A stretch of 64,000 nt of DNA. Origin: Bacillus thuringiensis (lineage in GTDB: Bacteria; Bacillota; Bacilli; Bacillales; Bacillaceae_G). The DNA is taken from contig NZ_CP155559.1 in NCBI RefSeq assembly GCF_022095615.2, positions 3,345,501 through 3,409,500 on the forward strand, written 5' to 3'. The translations under genes and the position numbers were made by a program. Positions 33,315 to 41,901 of the stretch are shown here, in pieces. The first letter of the stretch is position 1. Every line of letters begins with the position of its first letter. The notes beneath the pieces are model-generated. The model ran no database searches and had not been told where the DNA came from. It was given only the letters and a program-made list of their open reading frames with translations.

Positions 33315-34793
33315 TTACTTTGTGAAATTTGGTTTTAAGTCACCTGTATACGGTTCATGCTCAACGAAGATTTTGATATCTTTTCCATTCGCATTTTTCC
33401 CCATTCTTGTATACGTAAATTTCTCTTTATTTAACTCTGTAAGTTCAAGAACCGCACCATATTTATTATTTCCTAACGAAACGTGGGCCCTTATTTTATT
33501 ACCATGTACAACATCAAAGAGACCATAGTCTCCACGACTTTCTCCTGTATTCACATTGAAAAACTCATATTTATTTGTATTTTTATCATATTTTGCTAGA
33601 CTGATTAAGTTTGAGTTGTATTTTGTTACATTATTACCCTGTTCATCTAATACCACCGTTCCGTTCCATAGTGTACTAGATAAAATTCCATCTCCATCAA
33701 CTTCGGTAACTATTTTCCCCGTCGAACTTTCTAAATTTTTATCAGGTCGCGTGAAAGACAGCTCTTTTTCATGATAAGGAACATGTTCAACAAACACTTC
33801 TGCATCGTTTCCTTTTGCATCTTTCCCCATTCTTTTATATGTAAATTTCTCTTTATCTAATTGCGTTAATTCAACAACTGCTTGATAATTTTGCGTTTCA
33901 GAAATTAGCACTCTTTTCTTTCCATCGTTGGTTATAAAAAAGGTACCGCTATCATTACGACTCTCTCCTGTATTTGCATTAAAAAATTCATAGCTTGCCG
34001 TTTTAGCATCATACTTTGCAAGCCCGATGAAATTTTGATTTTCTTTCGTTACATCATTATGATCTTTGTCATAGACTTTTGTCCCTTGCCAATTTGTTTC
34101 ACCAAGTATACTAGCCAGTAGTTGCCCTTTCGTTTGTTGTGTTTGCTCAGTTTCTTGTATTGCATTATATAAAAATTGTGCGTACTGTTCACGCGTCACC
34201 TCCATACTTGGAGCAAATTTCCCTCCGCCTACTCCTTTTGCAATATTATTTGTTTGAACAGCACTAATTGCATTTCTTGCCCATGAGCTCGTTGAAACGT
34301 CATTAAAAGTGTGATCACTCTTTGCCTTTAAATGAAAAGCATTTGTAAGAACCTGTGCCATTTCTGCACGTGTTAAGGATGCCTTCGGTCTAAAGTTCCC
34401 ATGCTCATCACCCTTAAAGACACCCATTTCTGTTAAAGACAAGATTTCCTTTATATAGCTTGTCGACTCTTCACTTACGTCCCCATATGGGTTCTGATAA
34501 TTTTTGTTTTCTTCCATATTAAAATAACGATACATTAAAGCTGCAACTTGTTCACGTGTTACGTTATCTCCAAAACCAAATCTTCCATCATCATATCCAA
34601 AAATGATTTTCTCACCTGTTAATTGCTGAATCGCCTCATATGCCCAGTGCCCCTTTGGAACATCTTTGAATACACCAGTATGATTCGTGTTTAGTGTAAC
34701 TGCTTCTGCTTTCACCTCACCAATCGTTTCACTTAATAGACTTCCACCTAAAACTGCTGATATGATACATGTTTTTAAGATTGTTTTATTCAT
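33315..34793 (-). CDS. S-layer homology protein with tandem DUF4822-like repeats
   Basis: 492 residues: signal peptide (about 1-30, ending VKAEA), three SLH domains (about 40-220; VFKDVPKGHWAYEAI, YGDVSEESTSYIKE, FNDVSTSSWARNA) that anchor to pyruvylated wall polymer, and two copies of a ~110-residue domain (TGESRNDSGTFF... and TGESRGDYGLFD...; KFTYKRMGKDAKGND / KFTYTRMGKNANGKD), which look like DUF4822. Surface protein of unknown function. ATG 34793 has GGAAGGG upstream; the longer frame to 34847 is not needed. Confidence 0.88.
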   Translation of the reverse strand: MNKTILKTCIISAVLGGSLLSETIGEVKAEAVTLNTNHTGVFKDVPKGHWAYEAIQQLTGEKIIFGYDDGRFGFGDNVTREQVAALMYRYFNMEENKNYQNPYGDVSEESTSYIKEILSLTEMGVFKGDEHGNFRPKASLTRAEMAQVLTNAFHLKAKSDHTFNDVSTSSWARNAISAVQTNNIAKGVGGGKFAPSMEVTREQYAQFLYNAIQETEQTQQTKGQLLASILGETNWQGTKVYDKDHNDVTKENQNFIGLAKYDAKTASYEFFNANTGESRNDSGTFFITNDGKKRVLISETQNYQAVVELTQLDKEKFTYKRMGKDAKGNDAEVFVEHVPYHEKELSFTRPDKNLESSTGKIVTEVDGDGILSSTLWNGTVVLDEQGNNVTKYNSNLISLAKYDKNTNKYEFFNVNTGESRGDYGLFDVVHGNKIRAHVSLGNNKYGAVLELTELNKEKFTYTRMGKNANGKDIKIFVEHEPYTGDLKPNFTK

Positions 34794-35083
34794 AGCTTCC
34801 CAATCCCTTCCTTCATTTAACAAAGAATTACACCGCTTTTCTTTCAAAAGAAGATTCTATGTGAGCAATTCATGTTATAAATTTTGATTACAGCTAATCA
34901 GATACAAATTTTCAATTCCCCTAACTTTGATACCAAGTATTACACCTCCAAAGTTCTTTTTCGTAGTACCCATAGCTGTTATATATAGGAATTATAAATA
35001 GCAACTATAAATTGCCCATAAATAAATTATTAAAAAAAGATAAAATTAAGATAATATATTTTTAATCTCAATCTGTAAAAAAA

Positions 35084-35130
35084 AACGTTATTCTTTCTCA
35101 TCTAGCTTGTTAAGAAAGAATAACGTTTTT
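35084..35130. terminator. Strong bidirectional hairpin in the 34.8-35.27 kb gap
   Basis: Perfect 15-bp stem AACGTTATTCTTTCT with A9 before and T5 after. The 34794-35274 gap holds no gene that I can support apart from this and the next hairpin. Confidence 0.8.
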
Positions 35131-35187
35131 TAAATTCTAGGGTCCCGGCAAAAAAGAGGTTTTATTTTATATGTTCAAAAACAATTT

Positions 35188-35225
35188 CACGGCCTTTTCC
35201 AAACAGAACATTGGAAAAAGCCGTG
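35188..35225 (-). terminator. Hairpin after the DUF2164 gene
   Basis: 15-bp arms CACGGCCTTTTCCAA/TTGGAAAAAGCCGTG, one mismatch, 8-base loop, 50 bases after the DUF2164 stop; weak T-tract on the minus strand. Confidence 0.6.
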
Positions 35226-35274
35226 GCATAATACTTATTTTATAATTGACGGAATACGGTCAAAATGGCTCTTT

Positions 35275-35526
35275 TTACTTCCCTTCATTCTTCTCTAACA
35301 CATACAAATCTTCTTCAATATTAGATAATTTCTCTGTTACAAGCTTTCTAGCATCTCCAATTGCTTGATTGTATGCAAATGGTCCTACTAATTTTATCAT
35401 TTCTTCTATTAATCGCTCTGCTTGGAAACGTCCAATTTCATCTAAATCTTCTTCAACGAAAAACTGTTGAATTTGTGCTACAAGCTCTTCTTTTTTATCA
35501 TTTGGTATTTTTATATTCATCATCAT
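35275..35526 (-). CDS. DUF2164 family protein
   Basis: 83 residues, IKIPNDKKEELVAQIQQFFV ... VGPFAYNQAIGDARKLV, the DUF2164 pattern. Small soluble helical protein; no known function. GAGGAG lies 6 bases upstream of the first of three ATGs. It follows the amidase gene with a 17-base gap and is probably the last gene of the PP2C-amidase-DUF2164 transcript. Confidence 0.88.
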   Translation of the reverse strand: MMMNIKIPNDKKEELVAQIQQFFVEEDLDEIGRFQAERLIEEMIKLVGPFAYNQAIGDARKLVTEKLSNIEEDLYVLEKNEGK

Positions 35527-35543
35527 TTGTTACTCCTCTATAT

Positions 35544-35996
35544 TTAAGATAGTACGTTTCTTAACTCTACCATAGAAAAGCGATTTCCAGGACAAGTTTT
35601 TGTAACGCCTTCTAGCTCCCGATGGCCGAGCACATTTCCTTTCTCTATAGCAAACTGCTTCATAAACATTTTACATACAGAATATAATGCATTCCTTTGT
35701 GCAGTAGTCGGATCATATTTATCAAAATTACCCGTCATACATATTCCAATTGTATCCCTATTATTATCTTTCGCATGTGCTCCAATATGTAAACCTCGAC
35801 CTTCAACTACAGTTCCATCTTCTTCAATAAAATAATTGTAACCGATTCCGCTCCATCCTCTTACTTTTTGATGAAATTCATGTGTTTTATACACATCCCA
35901 TCCATCCTCGGATGTATGGTGGATAATCAGCTTATTCACTTTTTCTAAAGGAACTAATTCATCTTGAAATGTTAAATTAACACATTTAATTTCCAT
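35544..35996 (-). CDS. N-acetylmuramoyl-L-alanine amidase, Amidase_2/PGRP fold
   Basis: 150 residues from ATG 35996 with AAGGGGG 8 bases upstream. Zinc ligands of the Amidase_2 family: first His pair in IIHHTS, second His in GHREL, Cys in TCPG. The sequence NNRDTIGICMTGNF is also typical. No signal peptide or wall-binding domain, so it would act in the cytoplasm or after lysis. It lies 14 bases after the PP2C gene. Confidence 0.9.
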   Translation of the reverse strand: MEIKCVNLTFQDELVPLEKVNKLIIHHTSEDGWDVYKTHEFHQKVRGWSGIGYNYFIEEDGTVVEGRGLHIGAHAKDNNRDTIGICMTGNFDKYDPTTAQRNALYSVCKMFMKQFAIEKGNVLGHRELEGVTKTCPGNRFSMVELRNVLS

Positions 35997-36009
35997 TTGA
36001 ACATCCCCC

Positions 36010-36813
36010 TTACAAATCAATCATCATCATTGTTTTATCATCTGGTCGTATTCTCTTTTCCCCTTCTAGCTCTTCAATAATTGCTACATATTCATTTATA
36101 CTATTCTTTCTTATATATGCAACAGTTTGTTCGAGTGGCCAATCTGGGTGGAATAACCCGTCTGAACAAATAAAAATCCCGCTCACTTCATCTATATGTA
36201 ATTCCCCATGTTGTATATAATGTATCGCTTCTTTCATTCCATTTGCAATGGAATACCCCCCCTGCATATTTGCAAGATAACGATTGTATTTTAACTGTTC
36301 TTTCACATCTTGAAAAACATGTTCTTCTGGTACAGATAACCCTTTTTTACGATCTTCTTCTCTCTTCTTTTTTGCTCGTTTACTAATTCCTTCGACTGTG
36401 TCTTTCGTTAATACTTGCATCGTTCCATTTTGAAGTATTGCTACAATCATACAGTCCCCTAACTGTGCATATTCAATTTTCTCACCATCTAGTTGAACGG
36501 CCGCAATACATGTACACCACAAATGCTCTTTTTTTCTCGTATCTACTTTATATTCTAACATTTTGCTTTGTAATGCTTCATTTGCCTTGGCAACGGCAAC
36601 TTGTAAACTATGAGTTTCGCGTAATGAAGCAAAATAACTTGCAAATAAATGCGAAGCGATGTATGCTCCATTATGTCCCTTTTCATCACGAAACGGGACG
36701 AGCGGTGTTGCACCATCACATACACCATAAATCTTATTTTCTTCATTACAAAAATAAGAATCCTCACATTCTTGCTTCAACGGGCTTTTCTGTTGATACG
36801 TTTTTATCCTCAT
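36010..36813 (-). CDS. PP2C-like protein phosphatase
   Basis: 267 residues from ATG 36813 (AAAGGGG upstream). PP2C metal motifs: E..DSYF near the N-terminus, GVCDGATP, QLGDC, CSDGLF and a terminal DDKTMMM. No membrane or sensor region, hence a soluble Ser/Thr phosphatase of the short PP2C_2 group. Co-oriented with the amidase gene. Target unknown. Confidence 0.85.
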   Translation of the reverse strand: MRIKTYQQKSPLKQECEDSYFCNEENKIYGVCDGATPLVPFRDEKGHNGAYIASHLFASYFASLRETHSLQVAVAKANEALQSKMLEYKVDTRKKEHLWCTCIAAVQLDGEKIEYAQLGDCMIVAILQNGTMQVLTKDTVEGISKRAKKKREEDRKKGLSVPEEHVFQDVKEQLKYNRYLANMQGGYSIANGMKEAIHYIQHGELHIDEVSGIFICSDGLFHPDWPLEQTVAYIRKNSINEYVAIIEELEGEKRIRPDDKTMMMIDL

Positions 36814-36957
36814 ATCTGTATCCCCTTTCAAATGATAAAATACTCGAATTCTTTTGATTAATCTAATTTTCCGAAATAAACTGTTTTTCCCTAAAACTTT
36901 CAATATCATATATAATCTTGAAATAATATGAATTTTTTAGTGAAGGACGGGAAAGAA

Positions 36958-37767
36958 ATGGTTAGATTTCTTGGTGTTATTATTGGTTCTATTATTATTG
37001 CGATTGCCTTTAATCTTTTCCTTATCCCCCACAAAATTTTAAGTAGTGGAATTGGCGGAATTGCTATTATTTTAGGGATTGTAACGCCTGTAAACACAGG
37101 TATTATTAACTTCGTATTAAACTTACCTATCCTTATTTTAGGATACATAGGTCTTGGAAAAAAAGTCATTTTTAACACTGTTATCTCTGTTATTGTATTA
37201 TCTGTTGCATTATACTACGTCCCAGTGAAAGTCGTAGCAACAGATCCCCTTTTATCATCTATCTTTGGTGGTGTCATTGCCGGAGCTGGTATCGGTCTTG
37301 TTTTTAACTGTAATGGATCAACTGGTGGTTTCGATATTATCGGTATGTTGTTATCTCGCAAACGAGACATTAAACTCGGCGGATTCCTTATTATTTTAAA
37401 TGCAGTCGTTGTAATAATTGCAGGATTCTTCTTCACTTGGGATGTTGCTCTTACAAGCTTACTTTCTATTTATGTAACTGGTAAAGTTATCGATGCTATT
37501 CATACGAAACATCGAAAGGTTACACTTATGATTGTAACAAATGAAGCAGAAAAAATGAAAAAACAACTTCTTTCAACTGTTGTACGTGGAATTACATTAC
37601 TTGATGGCGAAGGTGCTTATTCCAGCGAAAAAAAACGTGTACTTATGACAGTCGTTTCTCGTGAAGAATTGGCAAGTATGAAATTAACAATTTCTGAAAT
37701 TGATCCTCATGCATTCGTTAACATTACCGAAACGGTTGAAGTATTAGGATTGTTTAGAAAAGCTTAA
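36958..37767 (+). CDS. YitT-family membrane protein
   Basis: 269 residues from ATG 36958; AAGGACGGG is placed for it, not for the ATG at 36928. Five to six membrane spans (about 1-190) with GFDIIGMLLSRK, then a cytoplasmic DUF2179 domain (about 195-268, ending ITETVEVLGLF). Family function is not settled. A TATAAT lies 41 bases before the start. Confidence 0.92.
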   Translation: MVRFLGVIIGSIIIAIAFNLFLIPHKILSSGIGGIAIILGIVTPVNTGIINFVLNLPILILGYIGLGKKVIFNTVISVIVLSVALYYVPVKVVATDPLLSSIFGGVIAGAGIGLVFNCNGSTGGFDIIGMLLSRKRDIKLGGFLIILNAVVVIIAGFFFTWDVALTSLLSIYVTGKVIDAIHTKHRKVTLMIVTNEAEKMKKQLLSTVVRGITLLDGEGAYSSEKKRVLMTVVSREELASMKLTISEIDPHAFVNITETVEVLGLFRKA

Positions 37768-37797
37768 AAAACTAGGTGGATTTCCACCTAGTTTTTA
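37766..37797. terminator. Bidirectional terminator between yitT-like and VOC genes
   Basis: AAAAACTAGGTGG-ATTT-CCACCTAGTTTTT between convergent genes. Confidence 0.9.
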
Positions 37798-38159
37798 TTT
37801 TCCATAAATTCAATTCGATTTCCAAATGGATCTGACACGTAAAATCTAATTACATCTGGTCGTGCATGATCATCTATTACTTCAATACCTTGCTTTATTA
37901 ACTCTTGTTTAAATTCATCAATTTTTAAAACATAAAAAGCTGGATGTGCCTTTTTAGCTGGATTAAAGTTTTTCTCAACTCCGATATGAATCTCTTGATT
38001 TCCACACTTAAACCAGCATCCACCACGCTTCTTTAATTCCTCTGGCTTCGGTATTTCCTCCATACCTATTTTTTCACCATAAAATTCTCGTGCTTCTTCT
38101 TCACACCCTACAGGCGCAGCTACTTGCACATGATCAATCCCTTGAATATAACTTTTCAT
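37788..38159 (-). CDS. VOC-superfamily (glyoxalase/dioxygenase fold) protein
   Basis: 123 residues with two beta-alpha-beta-beta-beta units: GIDHVQVAAPVGCEEEAREFY and the closing FYVSDPFGNRIEFME. Potential metal ligands are His10, His58-type (EIHIG) and the final Glu. Typical of small uncharacterised B. cereus glyoxalase-like proteins. GGGGGAGAGG lies upstream. Confidence 0.87.
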   Translation of the reverse strand: MKSYIQGIDHVQVAAPVGCEEEAREFYGEKIGMEEIPKPEELKKRGGCWFKCGNQEIHIGVEKNFNPAKKAHPAFYVLKIDEFKQELIKQGIEVIDDHARPDVIRFYVSDPFGNRIEFMENKN

Positions 38160-38395
38160 TTCCTCTCCCCCTCTTCTATCCTAATTTTATAAGGAAAATA
38201 CCCGTCTGTAACTTACAAAAGATTTATAAAACAATATAAGATCCCCTTATTACCACCTTACATTCACTTTGCAAAAAATAAAGAAAACAAAATTTATTCT
38301 ATAACTTCCATTTTTTATAGAAATACACATTACATCTATATTATAGTTATGAATAGACAAATCTTTTTAGATGCTATTTGTACGGAGGAACTATT

Positions 38396-39928
38396 ATGAG
38401 TCGTAAAAAATATTCATCAACTCAAAGAAAACGTCATCCGAACATTTCTAGACGTTTGCGAAACCATATACAAGATCGTTCATTAACAAAAATGTACGCA
38501 TCTCTGTTCGAGCACAATCCTGATAGTATTATTTCATTAAATTTAGAGGGAGTTATTCTACATATAAACCCTTCTGCCGAAAAAATATTAGGTTACACTT
38601 CTTTAGAATTAGAACAGAAAAATATTACCTCTATCTTAGAAACACATATTTCCGAGCAAGTATTACAAAATATAAAGGATACTGAAGCGGATAATCAACA
38701 AGAGTACATCTTATCTATTTATCATAAAAATGGATTCTTATTAGACGTCGTGACAAAACTAGTTCCAATTTTTGTCCAAAATCGTCTAACTGGCGTATAT
38801 GCCATTATGAAACCACTTGAAAAATCAGAAAGAATTGAGAATATGCTAAGAGAAAGTGAGAAGCGGTTACGTACATTAGTGAACTCCATGCCTGCGTTTG
38901 TTATATTTAAGGATCATGAAGGGCGCTGGCTTGAAGCAAATGACTACGCACTTTCTTGTTTCAATTTTCATCATGTACCTTACCACGGGAAAAAAGATAG
39001 TGAACTCATTCAATATAATGAAGCATACCGAGAAGCTTTTTTACATTGTGAAGAAATTGACGAACTAGCATGGCAAGAAAGACAAATTCTTCATGGTGAG
39101 GAATTTATTATACATAGAGATGATTTCGACCTAATCTTAAGTATATCGAAAGTTCCACTTTATCATCCTGATGGTTCTCGCAAAGGTCTTATCGTGATGG
39201 GAAGAGATGTGACTGAGCTAAAAGAAACTGAAAAGTTATTACGAAAATCTGAAAAGCTCGCGGTAGTCGGACAACTGACAGCTGGAATTGCCCATGAAAT
39301 TCGAAATCCACTCACTTCTCTAAAAGGTTTTCTAACGTTGCTACTCCCTGAAATAAATGAGGAACATAAATGGTATATCGATGTTATGTTAAGTGAGATT
39401 TCACAAATGGAATCCATCACAAGTCAATTTATGGCGATGTCCAAACCACAAGTATTATCCATTCAAACGTGTAACATACAAACTTTAATCGAAGAAGTAG
39501 TTACATTTATTTTACCGACTGCCATTATGCATAGCGTTCATATCATAATGGATCATTTTGATTACGTATGTGATATTCAATGTGATGGTAACCAATTAAA
39601 ACAAGTTTTTATAAACATATTAAAAAATGCGATAGAAGCAATGCCAAATGGCGGAAATATTTTCATCCAAACAAAACCATTAGAGGATACTTTCATCTTA
39701 ATACGTATTATAGATGAAGGTTGCGGTATCCCAGAAGATCGTATCTCTCGTTTAGGCGAACCATTTTATAGTTTAAAAGAAAAGGGAACTGGACTAGGAT
39801 TAATGATGTGTTACAAAATAATTGCAGAACATCATGGTAAGTTAGACATTTCAAGCGAGTTAGATAAAGGTACGATCGTTGATATTCAACTTCCGCTTTC
39901 TTCATCTCATCTTGCAATCCATTCTTAA
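38396..39928 (+). CDS. Cytoplasmic PAS-PAS sensor histidine kinase
   Basis: 510 residues from ATG 38396 (GGAGGAAC upstream). No membrane span. PAS domains at about 34-145 (SIISLNLEGVILHINPSAEK) and 160-280 (FVIFKDHEGRWLEANDYALS), then HisKA with the phospho-His in AGIAHEIRNPL (near 298) and HATPase with NILKNAIEAM, DEGCGIPEDR and GTGLGL. No response regulator adjoins. The layout is that of soluble sporulation-type kinases (KinA/KinE-like) feeding the phosphorelay, but this is inference. Confidence 0.92.
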   Translation: MSRKKYSSTQRKRHPNISRRLRNHIQDRSLTKMYASLFEHNPDSIISLNLEGVILHINPSAEKILGYTSLELEQKNITSILETHISEQVLQNIKDTEADNQQEYILSIYHKNGFLLDVVTKLVPIFVQNRLTGVYAIMKPLEKSERIENMLRESEKRLRTLVNSMPAFVIFKDHEGRWLEANDYALSCFNFHHVPYHGKKDSELIQYNEAYREAFLHCEEIDELAWQERQILHGEEFIIHRDDFDLILSISKVPLYHPDGSRKGLIVMGRDVTELKETEKLLRKSEKLAVVGQLTAGIAHEIRNPLTSLKGFLTLLLPEINEEHKWYIDVMLSEISQMESITSQFMAMSKPQVLSIQTCNIQTLIEEVVTFILPTAIMHSVHIIMDHFDYVCDIQCDGNQLKQVFINILKNAIEAMPNGGNIFIQTKPLEDTFILIRIIDEGCGIPEDRISRLGEPFYSLKEKGTGLGLMMCYKIIAEHHGKLDISSELDKGTIVDIQLPLSSSHLAIHS

Positions 39929-39929
39929 A

Positions 39930-39976
39930 TAAAAAAAGAAGCATCTGCTCATCAGTAGCAGATGCTTCTTTTTTAT
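39930..39976. terminator. Bidirectional terminator between kinase and mhqD genes
   Basis: AAAAAAGAAGCATCTGCT stem of 18 bp with a 7-base loop and T6. Confidence 0.9.
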
Positions 39977-39982
39977 TTACTT

Positions 39983-40594
39983 TTATAGTACTGTATTGTC
40001 ATACCATTCTTTTGCTTTTTCTACTTCGCCCATTGTTAATTGATGCCCTCTATTTTCCCAATGCATTGTTACAGTTGCATGTGCATTTTCAAATAGTACC
40101 TTCAATTCCTCTGACTCTGCTGATGAACAAATCGGGTCATTTGTCCCAGCAGCAATAAACACGGATTTCCCTACTAAATTAGGCAATTGCGTTCCTCTTC
40201 TAGGCACCATTGGGTGATGAAGCACAGCGCCTTTTAATGCATTTTCGTAATGGAATAATAAGCTTGCAGCAATATTCGCTCCATTTGAATAACCGATAGC
40301 TACAATGTTATTTCTATCAAATTCATATGTTTTTGCTGCCTCATTTAAAAACTCATTTAATTCCTTCGTACGGTAAATCAAATCCTCTTCATCAAAAATG
40401 CCTTCTGCTAATCTACGGAAGAAACGTGGCATACCATTTTCTAATACATTTCCCCTAACACTTAATACAGATGCTTCCGGATCAATTATTTCTGCAAGTG
40501 GTAATAAATCTAATTCGTTACCACCTGTACCATGAAGTAATAACAACACTGGTTTTGACGTATCTTTTCCTTTTTGAAAAACATGTTTCATCAT
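39983..40594 (-). CDS. mhqD: Alpha/beta hydrolase, MhqD-type carboxylesterase
   Basis: 203 residues. Nucleophile Ser in AIGYSNGANIA, acid in AGTNDPIC, base His in NRGHQLT; oxyanion region LLLHGTGGNE. In B. subtilis mhqN-mhqO-mhqD respond to quinones under MhqR; here mhqO lies immediately upstream (24-base gap) and MhqR-like operators precede it. Probably quinone/phenolic detoxification. Confidence 0.88.
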   Translation of the reverse strand: MMKHVFQKGKDTSKPVLLLLHGTGGNELDLLPLAEIIDPEASVLSVRGNVLENGMPRFFRRLAEGIFDEEDLIYRTKELNEFLNEAAKTYEFDRNNIVAIGYSNGANIAASLLFHYENALKGAVLHHPMVPRRGTQLPNLVGKSVFIAAGTNDPICSSAESEELKVLFENAHATVTMHWENRGHQLTMGEVEKAKEWYDNTVL

Positions 40595-40618
40595 AATCCT
40601 TTTCCCCTTTCAATCACT

Positions 40619-41557
40619 TTAATCTAAATTTTTCACTTCAAATGGTAAAAGTGTTTGTTCAATTTGTTTTCTATGTTGTTCATATTGTTCCGGTAACTTT
40701 AATTCCTCACCCATCGTCTCTAACGATTCATCATGAGCGAAACCAGGAGGATCTGTTGCAATTTCAAATAAAATTTCGCCGTGTTCTCTAAAATAAATTG
40801 CGTTAAAATAATTTCGATCTTGTACAGGAGTTACGTGGTATCCAAAACGGGACACATGCTCTTTCCAGTCTAGCTGATCAGCATCGTCACTCGCTCTCCA
40901 AGCAATATGATGCACTGTACCAACGCCCATTTGGCCACGACCAATTGTCGATAACCTCAAATCGATAATATTTCCAATATCAGCAGAAGAACGGAATCGA
41001 ATAAATTCACCCTCTTCTCCAATTTTCTCCAGACCCATGATATGCTCTAACAGTTCAGCTGTTTTTTGAGGCTGTGCCGATAAAAGAACCGCACCGCCAA
41101 ATCCTTTAATTGCTACTTCTGGCGTAACTTCTCCAAAAGTCCAATTATTTAATTCACCCTCTTCTCTTTCTACTAATTCTATATGCAAACCATGTGGATC
41201 ATCAAATTCTAAATACTGCTCTCCAAATCGAGTCATTTTTGTATACGAAACATCGAATTTTTCTAATCTATTTTCCCAAAACTCCATTGCCCCTTTTGGT
41301 ACAACATAAGAAGTGATCCCGACTTGACCATCACCAATAACTCCTTGACGAGCACCTGCCCATGGGAAAAATGTAATGATTGTTCCCGGTTTTCCTCCTT
41401 CATTACCAAAATAAAGATGGTACGTACCTGGATCATCAAAATTCACTGTTTGTTTCACTAAACGTAAACCTAACACACCAGCATAAAAATCTACATTTTC
41501 TTGTGGGTGTCCTACGATTGCTGTAATGTGATGTATGCCCATTGTTTTCTTTTCCAT
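40619..41557 (-). CDS. mhqO: Ring-cleaving dioxygenase, MhqO type (two VOC domains)
   Basis: 312 residues from ATG 41557 (AAAGGAG 8 bases upstream; a GTG 9 bases earlier is too near it). N-terminal VOC unit GIHHITAIVGHPQENVDFYA and C-terminal VOC unit VGTVHHIAWRASDDADQLDW with metal His and Glu residues. Predicted to open hydroquinone rings. First gene of the mhqO-mhqD unit; mhqN is absent. Confidence 0.9.
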   Translation of the reverse strand: MEKKTMGIHHITAIVGHPQENVDFYAGVLGLRLVKQTVNFDDPGTYHLYFGNEGGKPGTIITFFPWAGARQGVIGDGQVGITSYVVPKGAMEFWENRLEKFDVSYTKMTRFGEQYLEFDDPHGLHIELVEREEGELNNWTFGEVTPEVAIKGFGGAVLLSAQPQKTAELLEHIMGLEKIGEEGEFIRFRSSADIGNIIDLRLSTIGRGQMGVGTVHHIAWRASDDADQLDWKEHVSRFGYHVTPVQDRNYFNAIYFREHGEILFEIATDPPGFAHDESLETMGEELKLPEQYEQHRKQIEQTLLPFEVKNLD

Positions 41558-41666
41558 TTCGTCCACTCCTTTTTTATTACATTATAAAAATTGCTTTACA
41601 TTAAAATTCATTATTCATTTTGTCCATACTGCAAAGTAAAATCCATCGTTATGATTTTATCTTTAA

Positions 41667-41675
41667 TTCGAGATA
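41667..41675. promoter_or_regulatory. MhqR-like half site
   Basis: TTCGAGATA, matching half of the MhqR palindrome TATCTCGAATTCGAGATA. Confidence 0.4.
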
Positions 41676-41714
41676 TAAGCTGTAAAATTACACATTATCT
41701 CCTATATCACTAAA

Positions 41715-41736
41715 TTAATCTCGGATTCGAGATAAT
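41715..41736. promoter_or_regulatory. MhqR-like operator upstream of mhqO
   Basis: ATCTCG-GATT-CGAGAT within a longer near-palindrome (ATTAATCTCG...CGAGATAATT); close to the B. subtilis MhqR consensus. Confidence 0.65.
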
Positions 41737-41784
41737 TCCAAAAAAAATATTTACTCTATCTGAAATCTTTATTCGGAACACAAA

Positions 41785-41802
41785 TTATCTCGAACTCAAC
41801 AT
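41785..41802. promoter_or_regulatory. Third MhqR-like site
   Basis: TTATCTCGAACTCAAC, one full half site and a degenerate second half. Confidence 0.35.
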
Positions 41803-41860
41803 TAATTATAAGTTACTTACTTTTAGTTGTCAATAAGTTACTTATTTTCATTTTAAATCA

Positions 41861-41896
41861 AAAGAGAGTAAATACTAGTTATCATTTACTCTCTTC
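41861..41896 (-). terminator. Terminator of putP
   Basis: AAGAGAGTAAAT/ATTTACTCTCTT, 12-bp perfect stem just after the putP stop. Confidence 0.8.
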
Positions 41897-41901
41897 ACTA
41901 A

